Notes: generated from the sequence alone by a model not told the origin. A DNA stretch of 64,000 bases from Limosilactobacillus reuteri (GCF_034259105.1 NZ_CP139478.1:906001-970000); one strand, 5' to 3'. Counted from the first letter of the stretch, positions 55,701-63,587 are shown. Program-made: numbers and translations.

Positions 55701-56961
55701 GTTAGCCACTGGACTCAAATAAATAATACTGACCAATTGATTATTGGTTGATGGAGCTGTGATATCTCTTGGTAGAAGGCCTTACGATAGATATCCATTG
55801 ACGAATGTCCATTAAACATAGCTCGTGGATAGTGATTCATCCAATCATTAGTCGCTATGATCTGAGCACTACTATAGTTATTTATAGCTTCACCTTTGGT
55901 AATCTCCTTGCGGAGAAACCGGTTATTGATCTCATTGGATCCACGTTTCCAAGGGGAATACGGATCAGCATAGAAAACATGATCGTGAACTTGTGTTAAC
56001 TCACTAAATTCTGAACCGTTGTCAGAGGTTATTGTCTTAAAGATGCGATAGTAAGCATCTGTGCCCATTTTCTGGCGTAAATTTATAAAGAACTGATTTA
56101 CTGCATGCGCAGTTTTACCAGCAATTTTACTCGTGATATTAACTCGTGAAAGGCGATCAGTCATTACTAGTACAACACTGTCATTACCGTTTTTCTGTCC
56201 CTGAACTGTATCTAGTTCCCAATGGCCAATTTCGGACCGTTGGTCCGCAGTTTGAGGTCGTTGAGCAATATTAGGCCCTAAGCACCTTTTAGCTTGCGGA
56301 TGAGTTCGATGATGCTTACGTTTAGGTTTTTCAAAGAGGTCTAAATTGGACGTACGAAGCACACCCTCATTAATCCATTGATATAAAGTTACAACCGACT
56401 TTGGGATCAGGGTGCCATCATTCATTAAATCTCGAGCCTTATAAATAACCGCTTGTGGGGAGTAATGGTGGTCGTCAAACTCACCAAGCATTAGCTGATC
56501 AGCTAATCGTAAAAATTGCTTTGAAGAATAATATAAGCGACGACGACCAGAATGGCGGTGATGTTCAAGATATGTGGCCTGACCAGCTTCATAACTATAG
56601 ATGTAGTAAGAATATTCGTAAATCTTACCATTAGATTTTTGACGACGAAGTTGGCGGACCGTACCACGGTTGAGCTCGTTATTAATTGTTTGATGATTAA
56701 CTCCTAATTGGCGACCAATTGCGCGATTGGAAAGTCCTTGCGACTTTAAAGTCGCAATCATCACACGTTCTTCTTTAGTAAGATGAGCATTCTTTTTATG
56801 AGTAGTCAATAAACTAGTAGACATGGTATCATTTAAGTGCGTCATTTGACGGACATCCTTTCATATAGGTTTGGTTCACTTAATATGATACCTGATGTCA
56901 CGCCGAATGGCGTTTTTTATTTACCACCAACTGGGTGGCTAACTTCATTCTATAATCCACC
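55683..56961 (-). mobile_element. IS30-family insertion sequence, copy 2 (1279 bp)
   Basis: Same length and ends as copy 1 but reversed, inserted in the second target-recognition domain of hsdS. Its flanks are a 13-bp direct repeat different in sequence from that of copy 1. The one coding difference I found from copy 1 is at 55948. Near identity of the copies suggests recent movement. Confidence 0.93.
55715..56845 (-). CDS. IS30-family transposase (copy 2)
   Basis: A 376-residue transposase identical to copy 1 except Lys for Glu in PYSPW-K-RGSN. The triad (GHWELD, TSDNGSEF, GSNEIN) is intact, so the change probably does not abolish activity, though it lies beside the active site. It is read opposite to hsdS. 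No independent evidence of expression. Confidence 0.95.
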   Translation of the reverse strand: MTHLNDTMSTSLLTTHKKNAHLTKEERVMIATLKSQGLSNRAIGRQLGVNHQTINNELNRGTVRQLRRQKSNGKIYEYSYYIYSYEAGQATYLEHHRHSGRRRLYYSSKQFLRLADQLMLGEFDDHHYSPQAVIYKARDLMNDGTLIPKSVVTLYQWINEGVLRTSNLDLFEKPKRKHHRTHPQAKRCLGPNIAQRPQTADQRSEIGHWELDTVQGQKNGNDSVVLVMTDRLSRVNITSKIAGKTAHAVNQFFINLRQKMGTDAYYRIFKTITSDNGSEFSELTQVHDHVFYADPYSPWKRGSNEINNRFLRKEITKGEAINNYSSAQIIATNDWMNHYPRAMFNGHSSMDIYRKAFYQEISQLHQPIINWSVLFI

Positions 56962-56974
56962 AAAAATAAAAACA
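56962..56974 (+). repeat. Right target-site duplication of IS30 copy 2
   Basis: AAAAATAAAAACA, encoding the same KIKT-type codons of hsdS as the left copy. Confidence 0.85.
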
Positions 56975-57106
56975 ACAAACTTAAATTCGCAGAATAAAAT
57001 CGCTAAATTATTGATTAAAATAGAGGAATTAAAGAATGACGAATCTAATTATTATCATAATCTTATGACCTTAAAAAAATACCTCCTCCAAAAGCTCTTT
57101 ATCTAA
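56975..57106 (+). pseudogene. hsdS: 3' end of hsdS cut off by the IS
   Basis: The frame encodes 43 residues: the end of domain 2 and the C-terminal conserved helix (LLIKIEELKNDESNYYHNLM, then TLKKYLLQKLFI, the usual HsdS end). It is in frame with codon 368 of the interrupted gene after removal of the IS and one direct repeat. On its own it lacks a proper start; a frame begins inside the IS. Confidence 0.9.
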
Positions 57107-57123
57107 TTAATTGCATAAAGCGT

Positions 57124-57179
57124 AACCTCCAATAAATAATACATTTGTGTTTTTGACACTAAATTATTTATTGGAGGTT
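57124..57179 (+). promoter_or_regulatory. Perfect inverted repeat covering the integrase ribosome-binding site
   Basis: AACCTCCAATAAATAAT (57124-57140) and ATTATTTATTGGAGGTT (57163-57179) form a perfect 17-bp inverted repeat with a 22-base centre. The right arm contains the GGAGG of the integrase, six to ten bases before its ATG. As RNA it would hide the ribosome-binding site; as DNA it looks like a pair of recombinase- or repressor-binding arms. Confidence 0.8.
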
Positions 57180-57184
57180 TTATT

Positions 57185-58120
57185 ATGTCTCGGAAACACT
57201 ACAGTACAAAGTTATTTTATAAATACTATATGGATTGGATTAAGCTTTATAAGGAAAAAGCAGTTCGAAAAGTAACGTTGGATAAATATTATTTAACGCA
57301 TCGAAAAATTAAAGAACTTGCACCAGAGTTACATATGAATGAACTTACTCGCCAATTATATCAGAAATTATTAAATAACTATGCTGCTACTCACGAAAAA
57401 CAAACTACTCTTGATTTTCATCATCACCTAAAAGCAGCCTTAGTTGATGCACTAGACGAAGGATTGCTGGAACATGACCCTACACGGCGAGCAATTATAA
57501 AGGGAGTTGATCCTAGCAATAAAAAGAATAAATTTTTGAACCTTTATGAATTACAAAAACTACTCCGCCATCTTGATTTAGGTGACGAATTAAACTGGGA
57601 TTGGTTTATCTTACTAGTATCAAAGACTGTCTTACGATTTGCGGAAGCGTTAGCCTTAACTCCAGAAGATTTTGATTTTGAAAGGCAACAAATTATCGTT
57701 AATAAATCTTGGAATTATAAAACGCCAATTGGTAATTTTCAAAAAACTAAGAATGAATCTTCAAACCGCGCTGTCATGGTTGATTGGCACCTTATGAATC
57801 AATTTAAGTCACTTATTCAAAATAAAGAAAGTGACTGGCCAATTTTTGTGCCACACAATAAAAGAGTATTTAATTCAACTGTTAATGGCTTGTTAGAAAA
57901 ATATTGCTATAAATTAGATATACCAACTATTTCGGTTCATGGTTTACGCCATACCCATGCCTCATTATTACTTTACGAAGGAGTGTCAGTTGCTAGTGTT
58001 GCCAAAAGACTAGGTCACGCCAACACTACAACGACCCAAGAAACCTATATCCATATTATTGAGGAGCTCGAAAATAAAGATAATGATAAGGTTCTCCATC
58101 ATCTATCTCAACTGAATTAA
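57185..58120 (+). CDS. Tyrosine recombinase, presumed hsdS shufflase
   Basis: A 311-residue phage-integrase-family protein. All catalytic residues are visible: Arg151 (LRFAEAL), Lys189, His252 and Arg255 (HGLRHTHAS), His278 (LGHANTT) and Tyr288 (ETYIHI). An N-terminal core-binding domain precedes them. It sits between two inverted hsdS genes, the arrangement of shuffling type I systems, where such a recombinase inverts DNA between short repeats. No phage genes are near. It shares a bidirectional terminator with the silent hsdS. Confidence 0.93.
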   Translation: MSRKHYSTKLFYKYYMDWIKLYKEKAVRKVTLDKYYLTHRKIKELAPELHMNELTRQLYQKLLNNYAATHEKQTTLDFHHHLKAALVDALDEGLLEHDPTRRAIIKGVDPSNKKNKFLNLYELQKLLRHLDLGDELNWDWFILLVSKTVLRFAEALALTPEDFDFERQQIIVNKSWNYKTPIGNFQKTKNESSNRAVMVDWHLMNQFKSLIQNKESDWPIFVPHNKRVFNSTVNGLLEKYCYKLDIPTISVHGLRHTHASLLLYEGVSVASVAKRLGHANTTTTQETYIHIIEELENKDNDKVLHHLSQLN

Positions 58121-58122
58121 AC

Positions 58123-58163
58123 AAAAAGCGGTACCAGTGAAGTTAACACTGATATCGCTTTTT
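58123..58163. terminator. Bidirectional terminator between recombinase and silent hsdS
   Basis: AAAAAGCG-g-TA-c-CAGTG pairs with CACTG-a-TATCGCTTTTT; both strands end in T runs. Confidence 0.88.
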
Positions 58164-58711
58164 AGATGAAAAGATTTTGTAAAAGATACTTTTTCAAGGT
58201 AGTTAGTTGAGTAAGTTTATTTTGCTGATGAGTGATGAGTCCATTAATACTTTCAAAGAAGCAACCAATTATTTGTTGTTCGACTTGGGTGGGAAACATT
58301 ACTTTGATATTTTCAATATCCGAACCATTAAATGAAGGCAAAGCACCTGTTTGTGCATATTTAGGTAAATTTAGTGTATCAAACAGGACCTTACCAAAAT
58401 ATGGATCCCAGTTCTTGCCGAACATATATGCCATTGTATTGTTGTCAATCAAAAACGGAACTGTAACAAGTCTTTTTCTATTCAGCATTAAAGCAGCTCC
58501 AACTTTTGCAAAAATAACTGCTGGAACTTTTGTTATTGTTTTCCATTTTTTACTGATAATTTGTTGTTCAGTAACATAATTATTCGAAGTAGTCATTTCA
58601 AATTCATTTCCGTTATTATTCATATCCGAAACCTTAAAAAATGGAACTCCCTTTTGACCACCTTGTTCCTTAGTAGGAAATCCAATTCCAGATTGAGTTT
58701 TACCTACTGTT

Positions 58712-58731
58712 CCCAACTTACGCTGCTCCCA
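58712..58731 (-). repeat. hsdS shuffling repeat A' (silent gene, domain 2 start)
   Basis: Exact reverse complement of 54639-54658, at the WEQRKLG motif before domain 2 of the silent gene. Confidence 0.85.
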
Positions 58732-58825
58732 CTCACCATTAAAGTTTTTAAATCTTAGGTTAGGTTGTTTGCTATTTTTATCAACAAATAATTGTTGTAA
58801 CATCGCCTTTTTAAGCTGTTTTAAC

Positions 58826-58848
58826 TGTTCCAATTTTCGTTGCTGGAG
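58826..58848 (-). repeat. hsdS shuffling repeat B' (silent gene, central helix)
   Basis: Exact reverse complement of 55158-55180. Confidence 0.85.
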
Positions 58849-59308
58849 AGAAATAAGAGATTCAACTTTTTTTATTAAATTGCTTATTTTTAATTGTTCT
58901 TCAGTAAATGGAAGATTAATATGAACTGATTTTATAATACTTGCAGAAAGATTTCCTTGCCCTCCTTGTAAATATTTTGCAATAATTTTATCTTTATTTT
59001 TCTCTAAATAATATTTTATAAAGCTTACATTGTCTTTTTGTAAAAAGATAGCCATAATCGCTTGATTAATAGCACCATCAATATTAGAAACGTCTACTTC
59101 TCCACTTGTCGCACCATATAGTGCATATAATAAAGTACCTTTTTTAATAAGCTTTGCTGATGAATTTTTTAATCCACTCTCAGTAATGAATAATTCAGTT
59201 TTATTTTTATGAATTTCAGCTGACCTAATAAATGGTATTTTTCCTCCGTAGTAACTTTTATTTTTCACAGAAGGAGTTCCACCTGAAAAACTAGTAGATA
59301 TTTCTCCT

Positions 59309-59325
59309 AACTTACGCTGCTCCCA
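59309..59325 (-). repeat. hsdS shuffling repeat A'' (silent gene, domain 1 start)
   Basis: TGGGAGCAGCGTAAGTT on the minus strand, 17 bases identical to 54639-54655. It forms the very beginning of the silent gene. Confidence 0.85.
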
Positions 59326-59434
59326 TTAGAAGTTAATTTATACTTTTATAAAATTTAACGATAACCCTGGAAAAAAGTAGTAATTTGGTTAGCTTTATAG
59401 ATACTAAATCTTCTTTAAACCTGAAATCGCTTCC

Positions 59435-59462
59435 TTACATTATCGCCCAAATGCGTTATAAT
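59435..59462 (+). promoter_or_regulatory. Promoter of the first micro-membrane-protein gene
   Basis: TTACAT (59435-59440), 16 bases, TATAAT (59457-59462), 33 bases before the ATG. Confidence 0.5.
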
Positions 59463-59495
59463 TAACTTAACTGATCAACAAAGGGGCGATTAAAT

Positions 59496-59612
59496 ATGAA
59501 GTGTCCATGTCATAACTTATCAAAGAACCAAAAGATTGTTTTATTAACCCTTGTCGCAGGGGCTTTAATTTGGCCAATGTACTTGCTATATAAGCTGGCA
59601 AAGAAAAACTAA
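59496..59612 (+). CDS. Micro-membrane protein 1 (38 residues)
   Basis: ATG 59496 after AAAGGGGCG opens a 38-codon frame. The product has a short head with two cysteines (CPCHNLSKNQK), one membrane helix (IVLLTLVAGALIWPMYLLY) and a basic tail (KLAKKN). A promoter and a terminator frame the gene, so it is likely real. It resembles the two peptides at 61970 and 62130 in the helix-Pro-aromatic-basic ending. Function unknown; type I toxins and small accessory proteins have similar architecture. Confidence 0.7.
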   Translation: MKCPCHNLSKNQKIVLLTLVAGALIWPMYLLYKLAKKN

Positions 59613-59622
59613 TTTCTATACG

Positions 59623-59652
59623 AAGAATCACTTGCGGGTGGTTCTTTTTTTC
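59623..59652 (+). terminator. Terminator of micro-protein gene 1
   Basis: AAGAATCAC pairs with GTGGTTCTT (wobble included), followed by T7. The ATCAC...GTGGT stem recurs at 62273. Confidence 0.82.
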
Positions 59653-59692
59653 ATGATATAATTTGAAAGTTAACTAAAAGGAGGCGAGTCAC

Positions 59693-61960
59693 ATGTTAGA
59701 TATCCTAGATTACACTAAACAAGAATTAATTTCTGATGCTGATTTTTGGAAATTTGCGGGCGAGCATCTTGAAAAGCCAACCGAATTTAGGGGCGTTTCA
59801 TTTGTTTCTTCAATTAAGTTTATTGAGGAGCAACTATTATCGCGTTATGATAAGGTCACTTTGATCCTTGGCTTAAGCGATAATGGAAAAGAATCAATTG
59901 GCAAACGGATGAGGCAGTTAAATGACCGGACTGAATTTGTCAATTATGGTTATGAACACCCTGATAGTGAATTTACAAAGCGAATTTTAGATGGGAGCTT
60001 GCGACTTTTATTCACAAAGCAAGAATTAATTCATACCAAAATGTACTTAATGACAAGTGACGACCGGTATCTCTCATTTGCCGGTTCAATGAATTTAACT
60101 GAAGCAGCAATTCATCATAATTTAGAACAGCTCGACAGTGACTATGGAACGCAGACGGATCCGCTTTATCAATGCCATGTCCAGATGTTCAATGATAACC
60201 TTCACCATGCGACTACCTATCTGGACGCAAAGAAAATGGCCGGGTTCATTAAGGCGAAAAATAAAGAGCAACTTCAGGTTAATGTCTATACCGATACGGT
60301 GAATATGGTGAAAAACAAGGATACCGGTGAGCAAGATGCGGTAATTATCCCGGCGGAAGAAGTAAAAGGATATAAGAACCGGTATAGTTCTGACGAGGAA
60401 TTAAAGAAACTATCAGCCCAAGAAAAGTTGAGTGTTGCCCAAACTGTCAAGCTCTTTGGTAATGCTGGCTATAAGAAACGCAACCTTGAAAATATCGGGA
60501 AAGAACTTTACAGCCTTACTCAAGTAGTTAAACATGTGTCTCGAAACGATGATAACTCAGGAAAGATTACCCGTGAAGAAGATCTCTACCCTAAGCCGGT
60601 CTTATTTTATAACAATGGTCAGTTATTTGAAGCGCCCCGCGTTGGCGATAATGTAAAGTCGGAATTAATAACATCGAATTTAACGGGTGACCGTCTCCGT
60701 GAACAGCTTCAATTATTTAGCGATATTGCGCATGAGTACGATAATTACAAAGAAGTTGGCGAGGGATGGCAGGCATGTGATTTCATGTGTTTCCTATTTG
60801 AAGCGCCCTGGCTATGGAAAATCCGGAATATGTATGAATTATCACCAAGTAGTAAATCGCGCGAAGATGTTCCCCTCGGAGTAGCCTTGATTGGTCAAGG
60901 ACGAACAGGAAAGTCGACGTTGGGAAAGCGGCTAGCAGCCAAGCTAACGGGGAGTGGCAACTTCCTTGATGGCGGTGTTTTTGATGCTAAAAATTATGCA
61001 TTAGGAAAATCAAATATCAATATGACTATTACAACGGTTTTAAGTGATTATATGTATAGTGCTGGGCCCGTTAATCCGATGATGATTGATGATATTAGTC
61101 CTGACTTAACGACACGGCCATATTTTGATCGCTTCATTAAAGAAATTACTAACAATCGTAGTTTAACTCAGCCCCTCCCATCATTTATTTTTACGATGAA
61201 TCATCGTGAGGGTGATAGTAAATCGCAATTTTCCCTTAAACCGGAAATTATGCGTCGTTTATGGTACCTTAGCTTTGAATCAACTTTTGCCGGAGATGAG
61301 GATGAACGTGAAGCTAAATTAAATGACTTGCTTGAGCGCGCTAACGATCAGCTTTATCGTTATTGCCAAGTTGAACTTGCAAAATTCTTCAATGATGTGT
61401 CGCCGGAGACAGAACAAAAGATTGAGAAGGATTACCTTTATCCAATCAAATATGTCTTGAAACAAGCGATGGACCAATTTGGGATGTTTGAGCTTATTAA
61501 AGACTACTTTGACGATAATTATGACTATTCACTTTTTGTCGGTCGGAATGATTGGACAATGCTGATTAACCAGGCGGAAGTGGGTGCTGATCTAACGTTT
61601 ATTCAGCAGGATGGTCAGTTAAAAGCACAGATTAATAAGCAGCTTTTTAATAAGGTTTCAGATAGTACGGCGCGAAATAATGGTTCAATGATGATGGAAC
61701 GGTACTTCCAATACTTGCCGCGAAAGTATCGGATTAGTTATCAATATACTAGTACCGGTTTTATTGTCGATGTTGCCAATTTTGATCGGTGGCTTAACAG
61801 TGATACCCTTCAGCAAAAGTATAATAGCAGCGAGGTAGCTCGGGACGCTCAAAAGGTAAATACTGATGCAAAGGTGACTGAATTGCTTACCCGGTTAACG
61901 GAGGCACAAGAAAAGCAAGCACACCGCCATGGGATATTTAGCTGGCTTAAAAAGAAATAA
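59693..61960 (+). CDS. Phospholipase-D-like nuclease domain fused to a P-loop ATPase
   Basis: The 755-residue protein has two recognisable parts. Residues about 30-180 form a PLD-family domain with one HKD-type motif: His114, Lys116 and Asp123/124 in IHTKMYLMTSDD, then GSMN at 131-134; one motif per chain implies dimerisation. Residues about 390-540 form an AAA+/SF3-like ATPase: Walker A GQGRTGKST (401-409), acidic Walker B MMIDD (463-467), a sensor-like IFTMNH (499-504) and an RR pair (521-522). A helical linker and a C-terminal region complete it. AAAGGAGG and a TATAAT (59657) precede the ATG. Beside the type I system, a DNA-degrading defence role is plausible, not shown. I do not recognise a named system. 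Confidence 0.75.
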   Translation: MLDILDYTKQELISDADFWKFAGEHLEKPTEFRGVSFVSSIKFIEEQLLSRYDKVTLILGLSDNGKESIGKRMRQLNDRTEFVNYGYEHPDSEFTKRILDGSLRLLFTKQELIHTKMYLMTSDDRYLSFAGSMNLTEAAIHHNLEQLDSDYGTQTDPLYQCHVQMFNDNLHHATTYLDAKKMAGFIKAKNKEQLQVNVYTDTVNMVKNKDTGEQDAVIIPAEEVKGYKNRYSSDEELKKLSAQEKLSVAQTVKLFGNAGYKKRNLENIGKELYSLTQVVKHVSRNDDNSGKITREEDLYPKPVLFYNNGQLFEAPRVGDNVKSELITSNLTGDRLREQLQLFSDIAHEYDNYKEVGEGWQACDFMCFLFEAPWLWKIRNMYELSPSSKSREDVPLGVALIGQGRTGKSTLGKRLAAKLTGSGNFLDGGVFDAKNYALGKSNINMTITTVLSDYMYSAGPVNPMMIDDISPDLTTRPYFDRFIKEITNNRSLTQPLPSFIFTMNHREGDSKSQFSLKPEIMRRLWYLSFESTFAGDEDEREAKLNDLLERANDQLYRYCQVELAKFFNDVSPETEQKIEKDYLYPIKYVLKQAMDQFGMFELIKDYFDDNYDYSLFVGRNDWTMLINQAEVGADLTFIQQDGQLKAQINKQLFNKVSDSTARNNGSMMMERYFQYLPRKYRISYQYTSTGFIVDVANFDRWLNSDTLQQKYNSSEVARDAQKVNTDAKVTELLTRLTEAQEKQAHRHGIFSWLKKK

Positions 61961-61969
61961 GGTGAACTT

Positions 61970-62080
61970 ATGAAACATATTTGGAAACTTAACTTATTTC
62001 AAAAGATAATTGTTTGGTTATTTATAATTGCTTTAATTACCTGGCCCATATATTTTTACGTAAAGGCAAAATGGGGCTAA
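61970..62080 (+). CDS. Micro-membrane protein 2 (36 residues)
   Basis: ATG 61970 with AAGGTG upstream, nine bases after the PLD-ATPase stop, so probably in the same transcript. The product has a basic head (KHIWKLNLFQK) and one membrane helix (IIVWLFIIALITWPIYFYV) ending in Lys residues. The ITWPIYFY segment matches LIWPMYLLY of micro-protein 1. Confidence 0.65.
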   Translation: MKHIWKLNLFQKIIVWLFIIALITWPIYFYVKAKWG

Positions 62081-62129
62081 AATAAGAGTGTAGGTAGTGA
62101 TAGGTTTTTGAACAAAGGAGTAGATTCTT

Positions 62130-62255
62130 ATGAAGAAAGATAAAACTGAAAACAAAACTACACAACCTAAGAAGCATTCAAAGAAGAAGTTTACTATTTT
62201 AGCCCTTTTAGCTGGCGCTATTGCTTTACCAATTTATTTAGTAAAGAAAGCGTAA
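62130..62255 (+). CDS. Micro-membrane protein 3 (41 residues)
   Basis: ATG 62130 after AAAGGAG. The product has a strongly basic, Lys/Thr/Gln-rich head of about 20 residues and one membrane helix (FTILALLAGAIALPIYLV) followed by KKA. The LAGAIALPIYL segment is close to VAGALIWPMYL of micro-protein 1. A terminator with a related stem follows. Confidence 0.65.
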   Translation: MKKDKTENKTTQPKKHSKKKFTILALLAGAIALPIYLVKKA

Positions 62256-62272
62256 GATTATAACTTATATTG

Positions 62273-62300
62273 AAAAGGATCACGATTAGGTGGTCCTTTT
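62273..62300 (+). terminator. Terminator of micro-protein gene 3
   Basis: AAAAGGATCAC pairs with GTGGTCCTTTT (one wobble). Related in sequence to the terminator at 59623. Confidence 0.8.
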
Positions 62301-62412
62301 ATTATGTCTTTTTAAATTTTTATTGATCGCCATTAAGCGGAATAATGTTCATTTGTTATAATTAATGTAACCGCTATACTAATAATTCACAAAGAAAGGG
62401 TGCCGATAACAA

Positions 62413-63357
62413 ATGACCAAAAAGATAATTCTTGATTGTGATCCCGGACATGATGATGCATTGGCGTTAACGATGGCCGTTGCTTCACCAAAGCTTGATG
62501 TTCTTGCCGTAACAACTTCTGCCTGTAATCAAACACCAGACAAAACTTTAAATAATGCAATGCGGATGTTAACCTTACTTCATCGAGAAGATATCCCGGT
62601 TGCTCAGGGAAATCAAACTCCGCTGGTCGAGCCGCTTGAAACTGCACCGGAAGTTCATGGAGAGACGGGTTTAGATGGTGCTAACCTTCCTGATCCCGAT
62701 TTCAAAGTTCAACCAATTCCGGCTATTGAATTGATCGCTAAAACTCTTCGTGAAAGTGATGAGAAAGTTACCTTAGTAGTTACCGGTCCAATGACAAATG
62801 CAGCCTTATTCTTGCGGGTCTATCCCGACTTGGCAAAAGAAAAGATTGATCAAATTGTCTTCATGGGTGGGGCAATGGGACTTGGCAATTGGCGGCCATC
62901 AGTTGAATTTAATATTTTTGTTGATCCAGAAGCAGCTAAAATTGTAATGAACTTTGGGCTGCCTCTGGTAATGGCACCGTTGAACGTGACCCATAAAGCG
63001 CAGATTATGAAGGATGAAATTGAGCAAATCGGGCAAATCGACAATCCAGTTGCCCAGGCTTTCTATGGTCTCCTAAACTTCTTTGAACAGTACCATGAAA
63101 ATCCTAAGTGGGGCTTTAAAGGTGCGCCACTCCATGACCCATGTACGATTGCTTGGTTGATTGATCCTACTATGTTCGGTACTGACAAAATGAATGTAGA
63201 TGTTGAAACTCAGGGCGATCTTACACGGGGAGAGACGGTTTGTGACTACTATCAGTTAACTGATAAGCCCCAAAATACTGAAGTCCTCCTTGATATTGAC
63301 CGTGAGAAATTCATCCAATTGATCATGGATACCCTGCAAAGTTTCTCACAGAAATAA
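62413..63357 (+). CDS. Inosine-uridine-type nucleoside hydrolase
   Basis: Splits ribonucleosides into base and ribose for salvage. The calcium-binding DCDPGHDDALAL is at residues 8-19; VVTGPMTNAALFL, FMGGAMGLGN and EFNIFVDPEAA are conserved, as is a late HDP (PLHDPCTIAW). The 314 residues match the usual length. AAAGGG precedes the ATG, and TATAAT lies at 62357-62362. Base specificity (pyrimidine or purine) cannot be read safely. Confidence 0.92.
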   Translation: MTKKIILDCDPGHDDALALTMAVASPKLDVLAVTTSACNQTPDKTLNNAMRMLTLLHREDIPVAQGNQTPLVEPLETAPEVHGETGLDGANLPDPDFKVQPIPAIELIAKTLRESDEKVTLVVTGPMTNAALFLRVYPDLAKEKIDQIVFMGGAMGLGNWRPSVEFNIFVDPEAAKIVMNFGLPLVMAPLNVTHKAQIMKDEIEQIGQIDNPVAQAFYGLLNFFEQYHENPKWGFKGAPLHDPCTIAWLIDPTMFGTDKMNVDVETQGDLTRGETVCDYYQLTDKPQNTEVLLDIDREKFIQLIMDTLQSFSQK

Positions 63358-63365
63358 ATTTGCTG

Positions 63366-63394
63366 TTTACAAAAAGAAAGTGAAGAGTTACACT
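63366..63394 (+). promoter_or_regulatory. Promoter of the rib operon riboswitch transcript
   Basis: TTTACA (63366-63371), 17 bases, TACACT (63389-63394), 23 bases before the aptamer. Confidence 0.6.
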
Positions 63395-63416
63395 ATATGT
63401 AAATTTAACAATCTAA

Positions 63417-63553
63417 TTTTCTTCGGGGCAGGGTGAGATTCCCAACCGACGGTAACAAGTACACTTGGAGTCCGTGACCCGTTAGCATTTGTGTTAACGG
63501 TTGAACCAGTGAAAATCTGGTACCGACAGTATAGTCTGGATGGGAGAAGAAAA
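63417..63553 (+). promoter_or_regulatory. FMN riboswitch (RFN element) of the rib operon
   Basis: Helix P1 is TTTTCTTC (63417-63424) with GAAGAAAA (63546-63553). The core shows GGGGCAGGGTGAGATTCCCA, ACCGACGGTAACAAG, GAGTCCGTGACCCG, the variable hairpin, and TGGTACCGACAGTATAGTC. It controls ribD and presumably the rest of a riboflavin biosynthesis operon beyond the window. Confidence 0.96.
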
Positions 63554-63587
63554 TGAAAAATTACACAATCAGTTTAAACGTAAATCC

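Larger units (their letters stand above)
58162..59325 (-). pseudogene. hsdS: Silent, 5'-truncated second hsdS gene (cassette)
   Basis: On the minus strand the frame is open from 59325 (WEQRKLGEISTSF) for 387 codons. A stop codon lies directly before the first Trp codon, and the conserved N-terminus of HsdS is missing, so no full protein starts here. It has two target-recognition domains different from those of the expressed gene, a central helix (LQQRKLEQLKQLKKAMLQQLF) and an intact C-terminal end (TLKKYLLQNLFI). It looks like a storage cassette. An internal ATG at 59268 gives a 368-residue frame, but no ribosome-binding site was evident. Confidence 0.9.

Noticed and set aside
55948..55948. 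Glu to Lys change in transposase copy 2 as a loss of the DDE glutamate.
   Set aside because: The triad glutamate is in GSNEIN four residues later, by alignment with IS30; the changed residue is a Gln in IS30 itself.
57185..58120. Integrase gene as a sign of a prophage or integrative element.
   Set aside because: No att-like repeat around a tRNA and no phage or transfer genes nearby; the context is the hsdS pair.
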